A DNA stretch of 64,000 nucleotides from Molanna angustata. Taxonomy: Eukaryota > Arthropoda > Insecta > Trichoptera > Molannidae. The DNA is taken from the NCBI GenBank assembly GCA_963576475.1, contig OY754964.1, forward strand, positions 9,029,986 through 9,093,985, in the 5' to 3' direction. A program made the position numbers and the translations under genes. This document shows, in pieces, positions 21,256 to 33,595 of the stretch; the first letter of the stretch is position 1; every line of letters begins with the position of its first letter. Under the pieces are notes generated by a model. It ran no database searches and was not told the DNA's origin. It saw only the letters and a program-made list of their open reading frames with translations.

Positions 21256-22394
21256 TTAAAGAGTGCATAAAATTACTGTGTATGTTTATGATGGTTTTTT
21301 CATTTTAAATCAGATTTGTTCTTAAAATGCAAAAATCAACAAACTTTGGTATTCGATCATTTTAATCACGTACAAACCCTATTTAACGCAGGCCATAGTT
21401 ACTCTTACTAACACATAACTGCATAGTGCACTAGGTGGTTTTAATATATCATGTTTTCAGTCACTTGAGGGCATTAAGAGTTATATGCCCTCATAATACA
21501 TTAAACCTCTGCTGGGAACCACTATTTCTTCTACTGCTCTTCCTCCACCACCAATCGTTCTACTTATGGGAACTAATGATGGTCCCTAGCAAAACTCCGA
21601 AAGGTAGAACCGAACATAATAAGAGTACGGAGAACTTTAAAACTAAAAGTGCCAAAGAGAGCTATTTATAAAAGCTAAACAGCAGGCGTACCGTTCACTG
21701 AAATCGAAGATAAGGGTAAACCGTATTTCTTCTACTATCATATACTTAGGTTGTGTTTCTCGAACAAAGTTTAAATTAAAAGTATCGTTAAAATACTTTA
21801 ATTCCATTAAATTTTTCAATACTTTTGGTTATTTCTTCAAAATGTAATGCCTTCAAACGACGCAATTTTGAACAATTTTATGAAATCAAAGAATTTTAAC
21901 TATACTAATACGAATACTATTGCTGAAACAACTCAGCCTTAGATACATACTTTATTTCCACAAGACCTTAAATGATTATATTACGACATATCACTGTGTA
22001 GTAATATATCCAACCATCTGATCGAAGAATCGTCTATTTCAGTTGGTCTGGATCGATTCCATTACCTTAACTTACGAACATTTACGTACTGCACGAAGAA
22101 ATCATTTGTTTTTTTTTTAATAATTAATGTTTACTTTGCGTGTGCGCAAAGTCAACAACAGTGTATAGGTATATAGCAAATATATGTATATAACAAATAT
22201 AATATTGCTCTAATATGTAATGCGATAATCCATCATTCTGCTCAACACTCACAGAGGAAATGAAGACATTAAAGCAATCTATTTTTAAAAGGTTGTGAAG
22301 CATAATAATTTTTCATCAAAATATAAATTTAATTATGTAATTTGATGACTCATATGAGATAAGTATTCACCCCTGCGTTCATCAAGGGAAAGTA
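21256..22394. other. Spacer, nothing recognised
   Basis: AT-rich. A 78-codon plus frame (21435-21671) lacks any recognisable feature. Confidence 0.4.
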
Positions 22395-22520
22395 TGAAGT
22401 GAGTAGAAGCAACAAGTCGTGGCTCCAATATTCGAGCCTGGACTCAAACCTATGGAGAGCTACTCCATGCTGCCCGAAATGGAAAGTTGTCCAAGTATTA
22501 GCCAACGTCGGGGGGACCTG
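22395..22520 (-). repeat. Possible tRNA-like (SINE head) remnant
   Basis: On the minus strand GCATGGAGTAGCTCTCC and ATAGGTTTGAGTCCAGGC resemble degenerate pol III A and B boxes about 30 bp apart in an otherwise GC-richer stretch. No second copy was recognised. Confidence 0.3.
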
Positions 22521-22771
22521 ACAGGCACTTCAATAATTATAAGAAGATTAGACGTAAATTTAGCCAGACTTTGATATTTTGTCTATGGTGCAGAGACATC
22601 AACTCTTAAACACTAGACCTTAAAAAACACGACAGGTCATATTTAAATATTTTGACATACATAAATTATTTGAAAAATGTGATCAAAAGCAAATACACAA
22701 TAAACTTATTCCTAACCTCAAATGACAAAAGTGTTAATAAATTTGGTTAATTTACATTAAATTTATAAATA

Positions 22772-22968
22772 ATCTCGCTCACGCGAGTCGCTATTGTCAT
22801 TGTAGGTCGCTATTGTAACTAAATCAACCCGAAAATTATAGGGGATGTAAAAAAATATAACAACGAAATAATTGTATGATGTGTAGATACGTAAATCTCC
22901 ATTTCCGTTTTTTTTTGGTTAGGTTTAGTTAGTATTTAATGATAATCGCGAATCGCGTGAGCGAGTCA
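22772..22968. mobile_element. Foldback element, CTCGCTCACGCGAGTC family, copy 1
   Basis: The left end CTCGCTCACGCGAGTCGC is mirrored by the right end GCGTGAGCGAGTC, and inner arms also partly pair (GTTAGGTTTAGTTAGTATT against AACTAAATCAAC). About 197 bp. More diverged than the copy at 59218-59411. Confidence 0.7.
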
Positions 22969-23574
22969 ACTAGACAAAAGGTTATTCTAGGAGTTTCATT
23001 GTTTCACAATTTGGTATTTTTATTCAGCTTTAACTTTTATATACCATTTTATAAATGAAACAAATAGGTAGATAATAAAAACCAGAAATACTGAGAATAT
23101 ACTGGAACATGTAAAAAGTAACAAGGAGCAACAGAAAAAAAAACAATTTGGGATACCATTTTTTTTTTAATTAAACTAATTTATTGAAAAAGTGGAATAT
23201 AAATTGTCATTCCACACTTAAAATAATTAATTCTAATATTTTTTTAAAGAAAATCTTTATTTCATAAAATATAGTTACAACCTTTTTAATTTTCTGCCAC
23301 AGACGAGGGCAAAATACTTATTTCAAAGTGTAATTATCTGAAATGAAATGTTATTAAATTTGTTTATATTAAACATGTCAATGCTATTTACATTTTTTTG
23401 CAGACTAATTTCCAATGTATATAAAGAAAAATTAGAGCTAACAGTAGAATTATAATTTTTCCAACTATCGTCCGCCACCTACTGAATTGAATTTAAACTA
23501 TTTCTATTTAACTGCGAATGTGTTACTAAAAACTTATTAGAAAATTACACAGGCGAACAAAGGGCGCGTATTTG
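22969..23574. other. AT-rich spacer
   Basis: No feature supported. Confidence 0.4.
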
Positions 23575-24190
23575 CGAAGGGTTGTGGATTGAATCTCGAC
23601 TACTATTCAACGTGCATTTTAGTAATATCATGATAGGTACTGATGAATTATCTATTTGTATAATATATTATACTTGCATATTATCTATAAAAATCTTTTA
23701 TGCTAATATCTTCGTCATTCCCTGACTCTATGATGCTGTATGATTTCCTTTTTTGAATTTGCAATCCGAAAGATGAAAATAATTTAACCTTAACATAATT
23801 TAGCCAAGTAGAAAAATGAAGGCCTTTGTATACCTTGGGGATACGGATTTACACAAATATACACACTAACTTACCTTCTAATGTAAGGAACACGAAAAAA
23901 TATTCTATGTCACCAAATCTTTTATGTACAATATTTATTCGAGAAGAGTTTCAAAAAAATAAGAAAAAGAGTTTTTTTTAAATAGCAAGAATTGTAATTC
24001 AAAATATTAAAATAGTAAAAAACTCAGCATATTCTCTTATGATTGAAACGAATAGCTACTTATAGGCCTTTTTGTTTTTAGTGATTTAATATAAAAAGTA
24101 TCAAAGGGGTTTTATTAAAACTAATTTTACAAGAAGAGCATTAAACAAAATCAAATCTCAAAAAACTCACTCAATAAAAAGCGCTCAACA
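23575..24190 (+). repeat. Diverged direct duplication, left copy
   Basis: It shares with 24945-25350 the order TTGTGGATTGAATCT, GTATACC...GGATACGGATTTACAC, CTTACCTTCTAATGTA, ACACGAAAAA, GCAAGAATTGTA, TTTTATTAAAACTAATTTTA and TCAAAAAACTC. This copy has about 180 bp extra near 23640-23820. It may be a local duplication or two copies of an unnamed repeat. Confidence 0.75.
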
Positions 24191-24390
24191 TTCCAGCTAG
24201 ACCTAGGGGTAGAGGCAGACCCACAGCAACATGGTGGTCCAGTATTGAGAAGGAGCTGGCGGCTCATAGTGTTCCCAGCTAGACCTAGGGGTAAAGGCAG
24301 TATACACGCACGTATCGTGCTTCCTTTTATAAGATAGTGTACACCTTACAGCTTTCGTTGGCCATTTGCCGCGATGGTATGTATGTTCTA
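24191..24390 (+). mobile_element. LINE 3' fragment
   Basis: The plus frame at 24194-24270 encodes ARPRGRGRPTATWWSSIEKE, the basic GRGRP tail of a LINE polyprotein. It ends near 24375 with GCGATGGTATGTATGT, like the 3' ends of the copies at 21230 and 38780. A 26-bp segment containing CTAGACCTAGGGGTA is present twice (24193-24218, 24275-24300). Confidence 0.65.
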
Positions 24391-24944
24391 ACCATTTTTT
24401 ACAGAAAAGAGAGTCCATAAATGAGTAGATAATATCTTAAAAAATATATCATCTGATAGAAATCGAACATGAAACTTCGAATGTTATTTCATTACCACAA
24501 AACTTCATTACCTATCGTATTGTTGTTGACTAATCTAATATAACGCAATATGAACTATGAACCATTTATTCAATAATATAACAACAGAGATTTTTGGATA
24601 GGTGAATTTCAATTTCCTTGACTTTATAATCCTTCAGTCATTTAGAAATCACTCAGCGTCTAATCAATATTCATTCATGCATTCACCTTCAAAATTGTGT
24701 TTTTATTGTGCCTCACAAAAGAGTAATATTTCATACAAGTCGTACGGTCTACTTGAGGAAGAACGCTAATTGTTCTCTTCAAAATCATATTATTATTCGA
24801 TCCATGACCGGTGAACTAATGACCTAATTATTCCATCTCTTATGATAATATTGTTTTGTGAATGCACAAGAGGTGAATGGTCATTTTTAGACTCTATCTT
24901 AATATCAAATGTTAAAATATCTGTAACATGAAACCTTAAGCAAC
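24391..24944. other. AT-rich spacer
   Basis: Nothing recognised. Confidence 0.4.
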
Positions 24945-25350
24945 TGTGGATTGAATCTGATACTGTTCAGATCGATTCATTAATGTTTTTATTTTCTCTT
25001 TAAGGAACTCGTATACCCTGGGTATACGGATGTACACAAAAATGCAGGCTAAATTACCTTCTAATGTATGTATGAAACACGAAAAATATTGTATTTCATT
25101 TTTTCGTGAAGAAAAGGTAAAATTTAGAGATTTTTTTAAATTGCAAGAATAGTAGTTAAAATATTATAACATTAAAAAATTCAGCCGGTAGATTTTCATA
25201 TTCTCTTTCGATTGAAGTAAAAATCTACTTCATATGCCTTGTAATTTTCAATAAAAAAATAAAAAAGGGTTTTACTTAAACTGATTTTACAATAAAAGTA
25301 TTAAATAAAATAAAATTTCAAAAAACTCGTGCAATAGAACAAGGATGTAA
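24945..25350 (+). repeat. Diverged direct duplication, right copy
   Basis: Counterpart of 23575-24190, starting CTGTGGATTGAATCTGATAC and running to TTTCAAAAAACTCGTGCAAT, without the left copy's extra segment. It lacks the LINE fragment that follows the left copy. Confidence 0.75.
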
Positions 25351-25737
25351 ATACAAACTGTTCTTTATTTCAAAGACGTATCTTTTGAGGGTAATGAGGA
25401 AATTATTTTCAAAATATACTAAGAAAAGAAAACCTCTTAAGAAAAAAATGAATCACAGAATTTAAATATTATTCGATCATAATTTTGCTTTCAAAATCAA
25501 TATTTTTTATCATTCACGTTATGATATTAGTAACTTATAGTGCAAACAGTTTAAGAAACATATTTTTAAAATGTATATTAGAAAAAAAACTTATAAGTAA
25601 TCTCTGAATGAAAAACTACACTCATTTCTGAATGCTGATGATGGTAAGGTATTGTTCGGTGAAAATTAAATTAAATTAAGTAGGAATTTATTTGATATTG
25701 CTTTTCGGACACTAGGTACATATGTCAATATTAATTC
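25351..25737. other. AT-rich spacer
   Basis: Nothing recognised. Confidence 0.4.
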
Positions 25738-25832
25738 TACACGCACCCAATACCTAGAAATTTGAAACATTTTGGAAATTTATGATGTTAGTCCTCTCAC
25801 AAATCCAATCTTTAAAACTGTATCTGTTGGAC
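25738..25832 (-). repeat. SINE body remnant
   Basis: ACACGCACCCAATACC ... ATTTTGGAAATTTATGATGT ... TCTCACAAATCCAAT ... AAAACTGTATCT matches, in order, the non-tRNA body of the SINE at 42605-42698. The tRNA head is not recognisable here. Confidence 0.65.
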
Positions 25833-26727
25833 TCAAATATTCACATATCTGATTTAACTTCAAAAATAATTATAAGTCCTTTTAATCAAAATAAGTGTTT
25901 TTTCATAATGATTTAGTCCTTTACTACGAATCGGACATATATGTATGTACATAAGTCAAACAATTTACCACAATAGTGCGTTAAAAGCCACATGTTGGTT
26001 TGTCAAGTCTACTATCTCTTACGATATCTTTAACTACATTTCTAGTCAAAGAACAAATATGTAGATCTAATTCAACTTACTGAAATTAAAACAAAACTAT
26101 GTTTCACATCTCAAGGTAAGATTCGCCTCGGATTACAATCTATTTATTTTGATATTTTTTTAATAGTCACAGGTCAATCGGCCCCTTGATAATAGTTAAT
26201 TGACTATCATGACCAGCAGTCATTCAGCATAACATTATGCAATGGTTTGGCCTGAATACTTCCACTTTCATTGTCCATCTTGCATGGGATCAAGGAGGTC
26301 AGACCGATCATCGATTTCTTCACAATGTCAAGCGAAATAATAGAAAACTTTTGGATTGAATTGACCAATAAATTATTTATTAGTAACGGATGCTCTTTGA
26401 TGTGTACCATTTGTTAGCTTCCATTCAGGTAAATTCAGCGAATGATGAGAATAATATTTCGATGAATCAGCTGTTAATTGATCATATTCTATAGTTTAGC
26501 CCACGACTGCAATTAGTTGTATTGCGTTACTTTTTTATTATGTCGCTGTTACGGTTTTGTATTTTTTCTGTAGTTAATTCTGTACTAAAGCAGTGCATTC
26601 TACTAAAAAAATAATTGACATTAAGAAAATGTAAAAAGTTAGCAGACAATTATGATTGTCTAAGTCTAAGGAATGGAATGGAAATTGTTAAGTAATACTG
26701 TATGATCCCGAAGAACCTGAATGTGAC
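25833..26727. other. AT-rich spacer
   Basis: No supported feature. Confidence 0.4.
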
Positions 26728-27048
26728 ATGCCTCTCAAGAGATCTGTAATCTGTGACTGGGTTCTTAAGTATATTTTGGATCTTGGTTATGCACAATGTC
26801 AAACACTGTCAGATAAATCTTATAGTCAATACTTGGATACTTCAACTAGTGTCAAACATTTTAGAAAAAGATTGTTATATTCAATAAACTGTACCTACTA
26901 CATTACTAACAGACTTACCCAGACGGAGGAGGTAATCAATTCGACGTTAAATTTGTTATATCACTTTTTGAAGTTGGTGCCAAATACAAACATACCTACG
27001 AGTAAGTTCTATGAAATGGCGTCGACTACTAATAGTCAATTTATGTAA
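26728..27048 (+). CDS. Unrecognised 106-codon frame, doubtful
   Basis: A plus frame with no domain, signal peptide or family motif that I recognise (starts MPLKRSVICDWVLK, ends ASTTNSQFM). In-frame stops lie shortly upstream and no splice context was found. It stands out only for its length in AT-rich DNA. A decayed transposon piece or chance is at least as likely as a gene. Confidence 0.12.
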   Translation: MPLKRSVICDWVLKYILDLGYAQCQTLSDKSYSQYLDTSTSVKHFRKRLLYSINCTYYITNRLTQTEEVINSTLNLLYHFLKLVPNTNIPTSKFYEMASTTNSQFM

Positions 27049-27245
27049 ATAAATATATTACACATTATGTACATATTTTTTTGTCATTTGTGTTGTATTG
27101 GATGTAAAATTTGCATGTTTTTTAAATTAAATTAGAGAGTCTTCTTCTTCTTCTTCTATTTATACTTTTATACTTTTATTATCTGTTATTTTGTACTTTT
27201 GAGTGCATTTTTATTTCTTTAATTTTATTTTATGTTTTCACTGTT

Positions 27246-27776
27246 GATCGAATATTATTTAATTGCATATACGCAAACATGGATTTATTTCCCTGTCGGG
27301 AGTCAAACGATATTTTTATTGACAAAATGTTTGCCATCTCAATAGAGAAATTATAGAAGAACCAGGAACTCAGGGCACCTTCAGGGCTTATGACCTGTCA
27401 TCGGCTGGTTCATGTGATCATTTTTATGCGCTTGCGCAACGTTGACCAATTATGCCTTCTTGTTGAGTTCCCTTATCAATGTCATTTTTGAAAGTTCTGT
27501 AAATATCTCAATAGATGGCGTGACAAAAAGGTTTTTCGTTACTTCATGGATGGCAATAGTAATAATGTCTTATTTTCAGATGAATTGTTACACTTTATTC
27601 AAATATATAGAACTTTCAAAAATTACCTAATTGGTGAACGTTGCGCAATTGCATAAAAGTGATCATTTAAGCCAGCCGATGACAGGTTGTAAGTCCTGTA
27701 GGTGCCGTGAGTTCCTAGTTTTTCTATATAATATCCCAACTTATTGAGATGTTAAAAAGTTTGTCATTAAAAAAAA
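27246..27776. mobile_element. Foldback retroposon-like element, copy 1
   Basis: It begins GATCGAATATT and has a head shared with 62688 (TTCCCTGTCGGGAGTCAAA at about 27289-27308). Long inverted arms follow: 27319-27450 against about 27630-27775, including ACTCAGGGCACC, GACCTGTCATCGGCTGG and GCGCAACGTT. TCACTGT at 27238-27244 and 27777-27783 looks like a target duplication. No coding capacity is evident. Confidence 0.75.
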
Positions 27777-27783
27777 TCACTGT

Positions 27784-29933
27784 AGATGAAATGTTATCTC
27801 TCCATACTCAAATTTAATCACGCTAATTAAGTTCGCTTTAAATGGATAAAGAAAAATATTTTAATCAGCAACTACTTATTTTTTGATGAAATGGGTCAGT
27901 ATGAATGAAAGTAAGAAATAATGCATATATTAATTTATTTTTGATGATGTTCACATATTTATTATTCAAGTGTTTTGTGTTTTGTTTAGCAATAAAGTTT
28001 ATGACAATCTTAAAATAATTAATAACAATTAAGTACATTGTACAACATCGGTCATAATGCAAGGATACAGAAGAAAACTATTCTTATATAATATTATAAT
28101 GTAAATAATTTGAAATTACAACTAGTCCAAATTACAATACACAATGTGAATGATATGAATCGAGTGTAAAATTCCTCTATATTTATTTTTACAAAACTGT
28201 GTAATGAATACAATAACATATTGATAAATGTAAAAAATATAATTTGTCTAGAATAAAAAATAAAAGAAACAAAGAGACAATGAACACAATATTAAATTAT
28301 ATAAAACATGACAGAAAATATAGTACTTACTGAAATATATACAATTTATGCTTAATGTATTTTTATACAAAAGAAAATAAAATATAAAATAAAGTAAATC
28401 AGGACTAAAATAAAACAAAACATTAAAAATGACAAATGGGTCCTATCCCATGTATGTAACATAATATGTAGTTTCTAATGATTTTAAAAAATTCAAAATC
28501 TCTGTATGCTTATTGTGTCGTACGTAATAATACTGAGTGGAAATAAACAAACAAATATGTAAATAAATAATAGATCATTTTCCAAATTACAAAAAAAAAA
28601 TCAAATCAATTTTTTTGCATTAAAATTCCAATAAAAATTAAATAACGAATTTATACAGATTCTTCGTTGAAGTCGTTCATAAATAAAATTTCAACCAAAA
28701 TATATTATATTTATTTGTTATTTATAGTACGACTACAAAATTTTCTATACAACATAATAAATTGAAAAAGAAATATTTTAATAATGATTCGGCTAGATGT
28801 TACTAACGAAAAAAAGATTCAATGATAAAACTCGTTTAGATTTGGTCTGATATCCTTAGAATTAAAAATTTATTGTAGAAAGTGCGGGTAGTGACTATGC
28901 TTTAAGTAAAAATGTGCTTTAAATAATACAGTGATAGAACGATTACCCATAAGTACACAGTGGGTACTTACCAAAGTAAAATGGATTTTATAGTACCAAT
29001 GGTTTGTGAAGAATTAAAATCTACAAATTTTATTGACATTGTAATTATCTAATAGTGCTTTGCGTCTTTTTAAACATTATATTATTTAATGTATAAATTT
29101 TATTTTTTAAGTATATACAAGTTGTGCGATGAGTTATGATAATTTTACGAACCAACCAATAATTAATTTAAAGTTGAATGAATACTGTAGTTCAATCAAG
29201 AACTGTAAATTTATATATCAACATAGTCAAATAATAAATTTATTAGCTATCTTCCAAAGTTAAGTCGAAAACCTTTTTTGGATTTTTTTCCATTTATCAC
29301 ATGATATAAATATTATTTTTTCAAGACAAACCGAAATCTTATACGCTAATTTACATATTTCGAATCACAAAAGCAATTTCGATCGACATTTTTTTTTTAA
29401 TAAATTTATGATTTAAAACAAAAACGAATTAATTTACAATTTATTATAACTTTGGTTTTGATTGACTATCACACAAACAATAAAAACCCATCAAATGGTA
29501 TGTAATCTTACACAATCTACTTATTTTTATCATTATTAACTATATACAAATACAATATTACAATTATAGTTTTATTTAAAATCGTTAAGTGCTCTCATAA
29601 AGTACTCTTTTCTATTAGGTGGTAATTGCATTAATTTTTTGTTGACAGTATTTGGAAAGCAGTTTTCTGAGATCAGAGAAACTATGTCAGTTTTTAAATT
29701 TTAATTCTATTCATCTTTGATATGATGCTAAGAAAGAAATGATTAGAAAACGTTATAGGAACTTTTTTACTTAACCGTAACATTCATCGCACGACAATAA
29801 GTACATGTTTGTGATGATTTCTTGTTCACTTTAATACTAGGTTCCACTAATATTTAGTATATTTTAGTTTATATACTCTTAGAGATTCACTTATAAATGA
29901 TACCTAACAGTAAATTCATTTTTCACCTCTACG
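27784..29933 (-). other. Downstream of ham; probable 3' UTR and flank
   Basis: 2.15 kb of AT-rich DNA after the ham stop codon, unusually free of recognisable repeats. Several minus-strand AATAAA motifs exist, for example near 29569-29574, but I cannot tell which is used. Confidence 0.4.
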
Positions 29934-31976
29934 CTAAGTCGAAACTTCAATAGCAGCATCATTATTGTTCAACAATTCTTCTTTTTCTTGTTTTATTTTG
30001 ATACTATCGTATCGATTGAGCAAAAGACCACCTCCTCTTCCAAGAACGTCGGCATTTAAATCCTCACTGGCGAAGCTTTCTGAATCATCGTCATTGTCTT
30101 TGTGTAAATGTTCACTGGTTTGATGAGGATTATATAAATGTAATGGGACTGCAGAAGACAAATATGGATCCTGTCCACTATACGTCACTTTTCCCATAAA
30201 CGATCGGATCTCATCAAAGTATGCGTCTTCTCTTTCAGTTTCATTGGAACTACCTGGTGAGTCAGCTATCGGACCAACTCCAGAATCTTCCGCTTCGTGT
30301 TTCTTCAAGTGACGATCTAAATTGGTCTGTTGGCCAAAGCATCTATCACATAAAGTACATTTGAATGGTTTTTCTTTGTTGTGAATATTTCTAACATGAC
30401 GCTGCAAATTACTTGATATTGAGAAAGACCTTTCACAATATTTGCATTTGTACGGCTGTTCGCCTGTATGTGTTCTGAGATGTCTTGTTAGATTTGCACT
30501 TCGTGGGAACACTTTCCCGCAAAACTTACATGCATATCGATCCTTAAGTTTACCTCCATGGTTAGTTCCTAACATTACATCTTGATATTTATTTGGTCCA
30601 TAGTTTGGAATTGGTGCACGAAGTAAATCAATATTATTTCGGTTTCCCCCGTTTGCACCTAGAAATGGTCCTAAAAAAGGAAACGTTCTCGGAGGACCGA
30701 ACGGAGATGGAGGTGGTCCTAAAAGTCTATCTCCTGGACCACCAAATCCAGCAAATCCTCCAGGTCTATACATAGCTTCTATGAACATCGGGTGAATTGG
30801 TCTTGGATAGGCCATGGGAGGTGTAGCTGAATTTTTTTCTAAAATATTAGACTTTGGAGATGCGGGTTGTTTTATTTCTTCCACGTCTATATCAATTGTA
30901 TCATTTTCAGGACTTTTAATGTTATCAACATCGACGTTTTTTGGTGTTTCTGGCGTTGAACACGATGGAAGTGAAGGACGTTTTCTAGAAAATACTTCGT
31001 CGTCTTCTTGGTCAAAACTCTCACTTCTTGACCTTTTACGAGAAACACTTAAATCTAAAGGTTGTTCTCCATTGACTTCATTCTTTTCTTTTGAATCAAC
31101 ACTTTTCTTTTTAGTTGAATTCTCTTCATCTTGAGACTTATGTTTTGGTGACGAACTTGTTTTGGAAAAATCTTTGGGCAACATTACATCTGTTTCTTTT
31201 TCTGTTGAAGTATCAAAATTTGAAGCAGTAGAAGATTTGTGGTCTGACTGATGACTGTGTGATGAAACACTTTCTCTAGGATTACTATATACACTTGCTG
31301 ATGGATTCCGCACTGGTGGACGAGCTGGAGACGGACGCATCTGTGAGGTCGCTTCCTCGGCCGTAGGTGGAGAAACTTTCGCCATGAAACTCTGTTGCCT
31401 GGGAGGAGTAAATCTATCTTTTGGACTGAATAGTTTTTCCAAATGATTTCGCATATTTCTTTCTTTGTTTTCGATTGAGTTGTTAGAAATTCCATTTGAA
31501 TCCGAAATCCGCTTTAGGCTCTCGACAGATCCGGGTCGTCCCATATTGCCGACGTTGTTATGGTTTGCTTCTATATCTAGTTGATTTCTGTTTAGGTGTG
31601 GACTAAAAAGCAATGGGTTTGTGAGAAACCCTGGTGGTGCGGATGGATGAAAGAGTCCAGGGTATGGTCCAAAATTTGGGGGAAAAGGAAAATGTAGCCC
31701 TCCTGGTGGTCTATACATCGTAAAAGGGTTCTGCCCAGAATTGTTGTTTACTGGCATATTAGTCAACTGTGGTAGTTGAGGAAGTTGTGGCAGTGAATGC
31801 ACTTGATTGGAGTGGTTCTGCGTTGGAGTTGGTCCTGTGGAATCACAGAATCTCTTGTGCTTAGACAAAGAGGTAACTGTGGAAAATGATTGTCCGCATT
31901 TCACACACTTGATTTGCATTCGACAATCCGCGTGCATACGTTTGTGTCTGCAGAGATTCGAAAATTGGGTGTAGGC
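29934..31976 (-). CDS. ham: hamlet (PRDM3/16-type) last coding exon
   Basis: About 680 codons, opened by an AG acceptor at 31977-31978 and phase 0, starting [15 protein letters not shown]. This completes a C2H2 finger begun in the previous exon. Next is a C2HC finger ([20 protein letters not shown]...C). A long low-complexity Pro/Ser region follows. It contains [13 protein letters not shown], whose PLDLS (31047-31061) is the CtBP-corepressor motif known from EVI1/PRDM16. Three C-terminal C2H2 fingers come last: [40 protein letters not shown] and [20 protein letters not shown], with standard linkers. They are close to the vertebrate EVI1 second domain. The protein ends in an acidic tail and a TAG/TAA-type stop at 29934. 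In flies hamlet directs neuron-type choice as a nuclear transcription regulator; that role here is inferred by family. Confidence 0.93.
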   Translation of the reverse strand, partial: AYTQFSNLCRHKRMHADCRMQIKCVKCGQSFSTVTSLSKHKRFCDSTGPTPTQNHSNQVHSLPQLPQLPQLTNMPVNNNSGQNPFTMYRPPGGLHFPFPPNFGPYPGLFHPSAPPGFLTNPLLFSPHLNRNQLDIEANHNNVGNMGRPGSVESLKRISDSNGISNNSIENKERNMRNHLEKLFSPKDRFTPPRQQSFMAKVSPPTAEEATSQMRPSPARPPVRNPSASVYSNPRESVSSHSHQSDHKSSTASNFDTSTEKETDVMLPKDFSKTSSSPKHKSQDEENSTKKKSVDSKEKNEVNGEQPLDLSVSRKRSRSESFDQEDDEVFSRKRPSLPSCSTPETPKNVDVDNIKSPENDTIDIDVEEIKQPASPKSNILEKNSATPPMAYPRPIHPMFIEAMYRPGGFAGFGGPGDRLLGPPPSPFGPPRTFPFLGPFLGANGGNRNNIDLLRAPIPNYGPNKYQDVMLGTNHGGKLKDRYACKFCGKVFPRSANLTRHLRTHTGEQPYKCKYCERSFSISSNLQRHVRNIHNKEKPFKCTLCDRCFGQQTNLDRHLKKHEAEDSGVGPIADSPGSSNETEREDAYFDEIRSFMGKVTYSGQDPYLSSAVPLHLYNPHQTSEHLHKDNDDDSESFASEDLNADVLGRGGGLLLNRYDSIKIKQEKEELLNNNDAAIEVST

Positions 31977-32310
31977 CTGAAACATAAAAAAAAAATACTA
32001 AATACGACATCCCATTTAAAAAGTACATAAATCAAAATTTACGAAGCGTTCAGCGAAATCGATTTATTTAAAAAAAACTATTTTTTATAATAAAAAATTG
32101 CACAAATCGGTACATCCATGAAATAGGCAAAGATATTTTTAAATTGACATATTTATAACTTATATTTAACTATCAATCTTGTTGAATTATGTATTTTAAA
32201 TTATTATTCTTATAATCATTTAAACTATTTTTTTCCAACTAGTGATACAGCACTTATTTGTATGTATAGACGTTTGAACCATTATTCATAATATTTTGAA
32301 AGAAACACAC
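31977..32310 (-). other. ham intron (last)
   Basis: 334 bp, with GTGTGT donor at 32305-32310 and pyrimidine-rich TTTTTTATGTTTCAG acceptor, phase 0. AT-rich with no repeat seen. Confidence 0.85.
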
Positions 32311-32481
32311 CTTTAAACAGACTTCACATTGGAAAGGTTTGACGCTGGAATGGATATGAGTGTGCTGTTTGAGACCACTGGAAGTAGCAAATGTCTTTCC
32401 GCACTCTGGACATGCGTGGGATCTGCAACCGGCGTGGTGAGACCGAATGTGGCGCTGGAGGTTTGATGGATCGGTGAATAT
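32311..32481 (-). CDS. ham: hamlet internal exon, zinc fingers
   Basis: 57 codons, phase 0 at both ends. It begins [16 protein letters not shown], the second half of a finger started in the exon to the right. A full C2H2 finger follows ([23 protein letters not shown]), then the first half of the next ([10 protein letters not shown]), which is completed by [15 protein letters not shown] in the last exon. The arrangement and the wording [12 protein letters not shown] and [13 protein letters not shown] are those of the EVI1/PRDM16/hamlet N-terminal finger cluster. The acceptor TTTCAG lies at 32482 onward and the donor GTGTGT at 32305-32310. Confidence 0.93.
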
Positions 32482-33184
32482 CTGAAATTTCAATAATCCT
32501 TTAATAAATGCAGATAAAGCTATTGAATTTATTGCAGTAGTTTTTATGGCATCGTCAGAGATTACAACTTGGGTATCATCTCACGAGTCGAGCTATCGCG
32601 CCGAGATCACCACGGTTAAAAGATATGGCGAGTTCTCTCGTGGCGTCAGGTCCATTAAACAACTATAAACAGAACTCGCATTTTATTTCTAGGTATCTTA
32701 TTTTATACCCAAAAAAAGTCTTGAACATGAATAAACAAAGTAGTCAAAATAAACAGATTTAAAACCAACTGCTTGCAAGACAATTTTTTGCTAAGAATTA
32801 TACATATTTTACAGTAGGTATTGAACAAATTTGGAAATTGTGTAGGTAACTGAAATGTTACATTTATTTTCACACTTTCAATTTGTATTTCTCACTCACA
32901 TTTTTCAGTCCTCACTTACTCTCGAGTTGTGAATTATGATTATGAGTAGGTATTGCCAAAAATACTTCAAATCTTGATGACTATTTAAAAACCAAGATTG
33001 AAAGAGTCTTCTGATAGTTATTGAATACCTACCAATGGAGTAGTCTAAACATCGCGACAGCCGAGATATGGTGAGACATGGTAAAGAAGAGAACGGTCTA
33101 GTTTAATAGAATACAATCGTGTAATAAAGATAATATATATAAAAATAAAACAATAAAAACAATAAAGAAAAAACAATATTAACT

Positions 33185-33595
33185 GACCGGTCAATTCAAC
33201 ATAACAGACCCGATTTAATAATACATCATAAAATTAAAAAAAAAACATATATTTGCGACGTGGCTATTCCAAATTCTAGTAATATTATAAAAACTTTTGA
33301 TGAAAAAATTAGAAAATACACCGCTTTAGGTAACGAGATTAAAAGACTTTGGCATTCTCGTAAAATAATAATATTACCGTTCATTATTTCAGCCACTGGC
33401 ATTATTCCAAAATCGTTAATCCGTAATTTAGAAATTATAGATTTATCGAAAAATTTAATAATAAAAATACAAAAAACGGTAATTATGAATACATGTAGAA
33501 TCGTTAAAGATTTTTTAAACGTTAATATTCGGGAATCAGTAGGGTTGTTAGGTAGTATAGAGACCTCCTCAGAGCCTAATCCTTTGATATGTTAA
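33185..33595 (+). mobile_element. LINE C-terminal fragment with endonuclease-like motif
   Basis: An open plus frame encodes DRSIQHNRPDLIIHHKIKKK, TYICDVAIPNSSNIIKTFDE, KIRKYTALGNEIKRLW and TGIIPKSLIRNLEIIDLSKN, ending at 33595. The order RPD, about 14 residues, then D-V is what PD-(D/E)XK restriction-like endonucleases of R2-type LINEs show. Similar predicted proteins are common in arthropod genomes. I infer a truncated LINE ORF. The annotated-looking start at 33260 is a GTG inside the frame, not a start. It lies antisense in a ham intron and has no sign of being a host exon. Confidence 0.6.

Noticed and set aside
26728..27048. Confident gene call for the 106-codon frame
   Set aside because: No domain, no splice or promoter context; kept only as a doubtful frame.
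33260..33595. Independent host gene of 111 codons
   Set aside because: The frame continues upstream of the apparent GTG start and matches the LINE C-terminal pattern.
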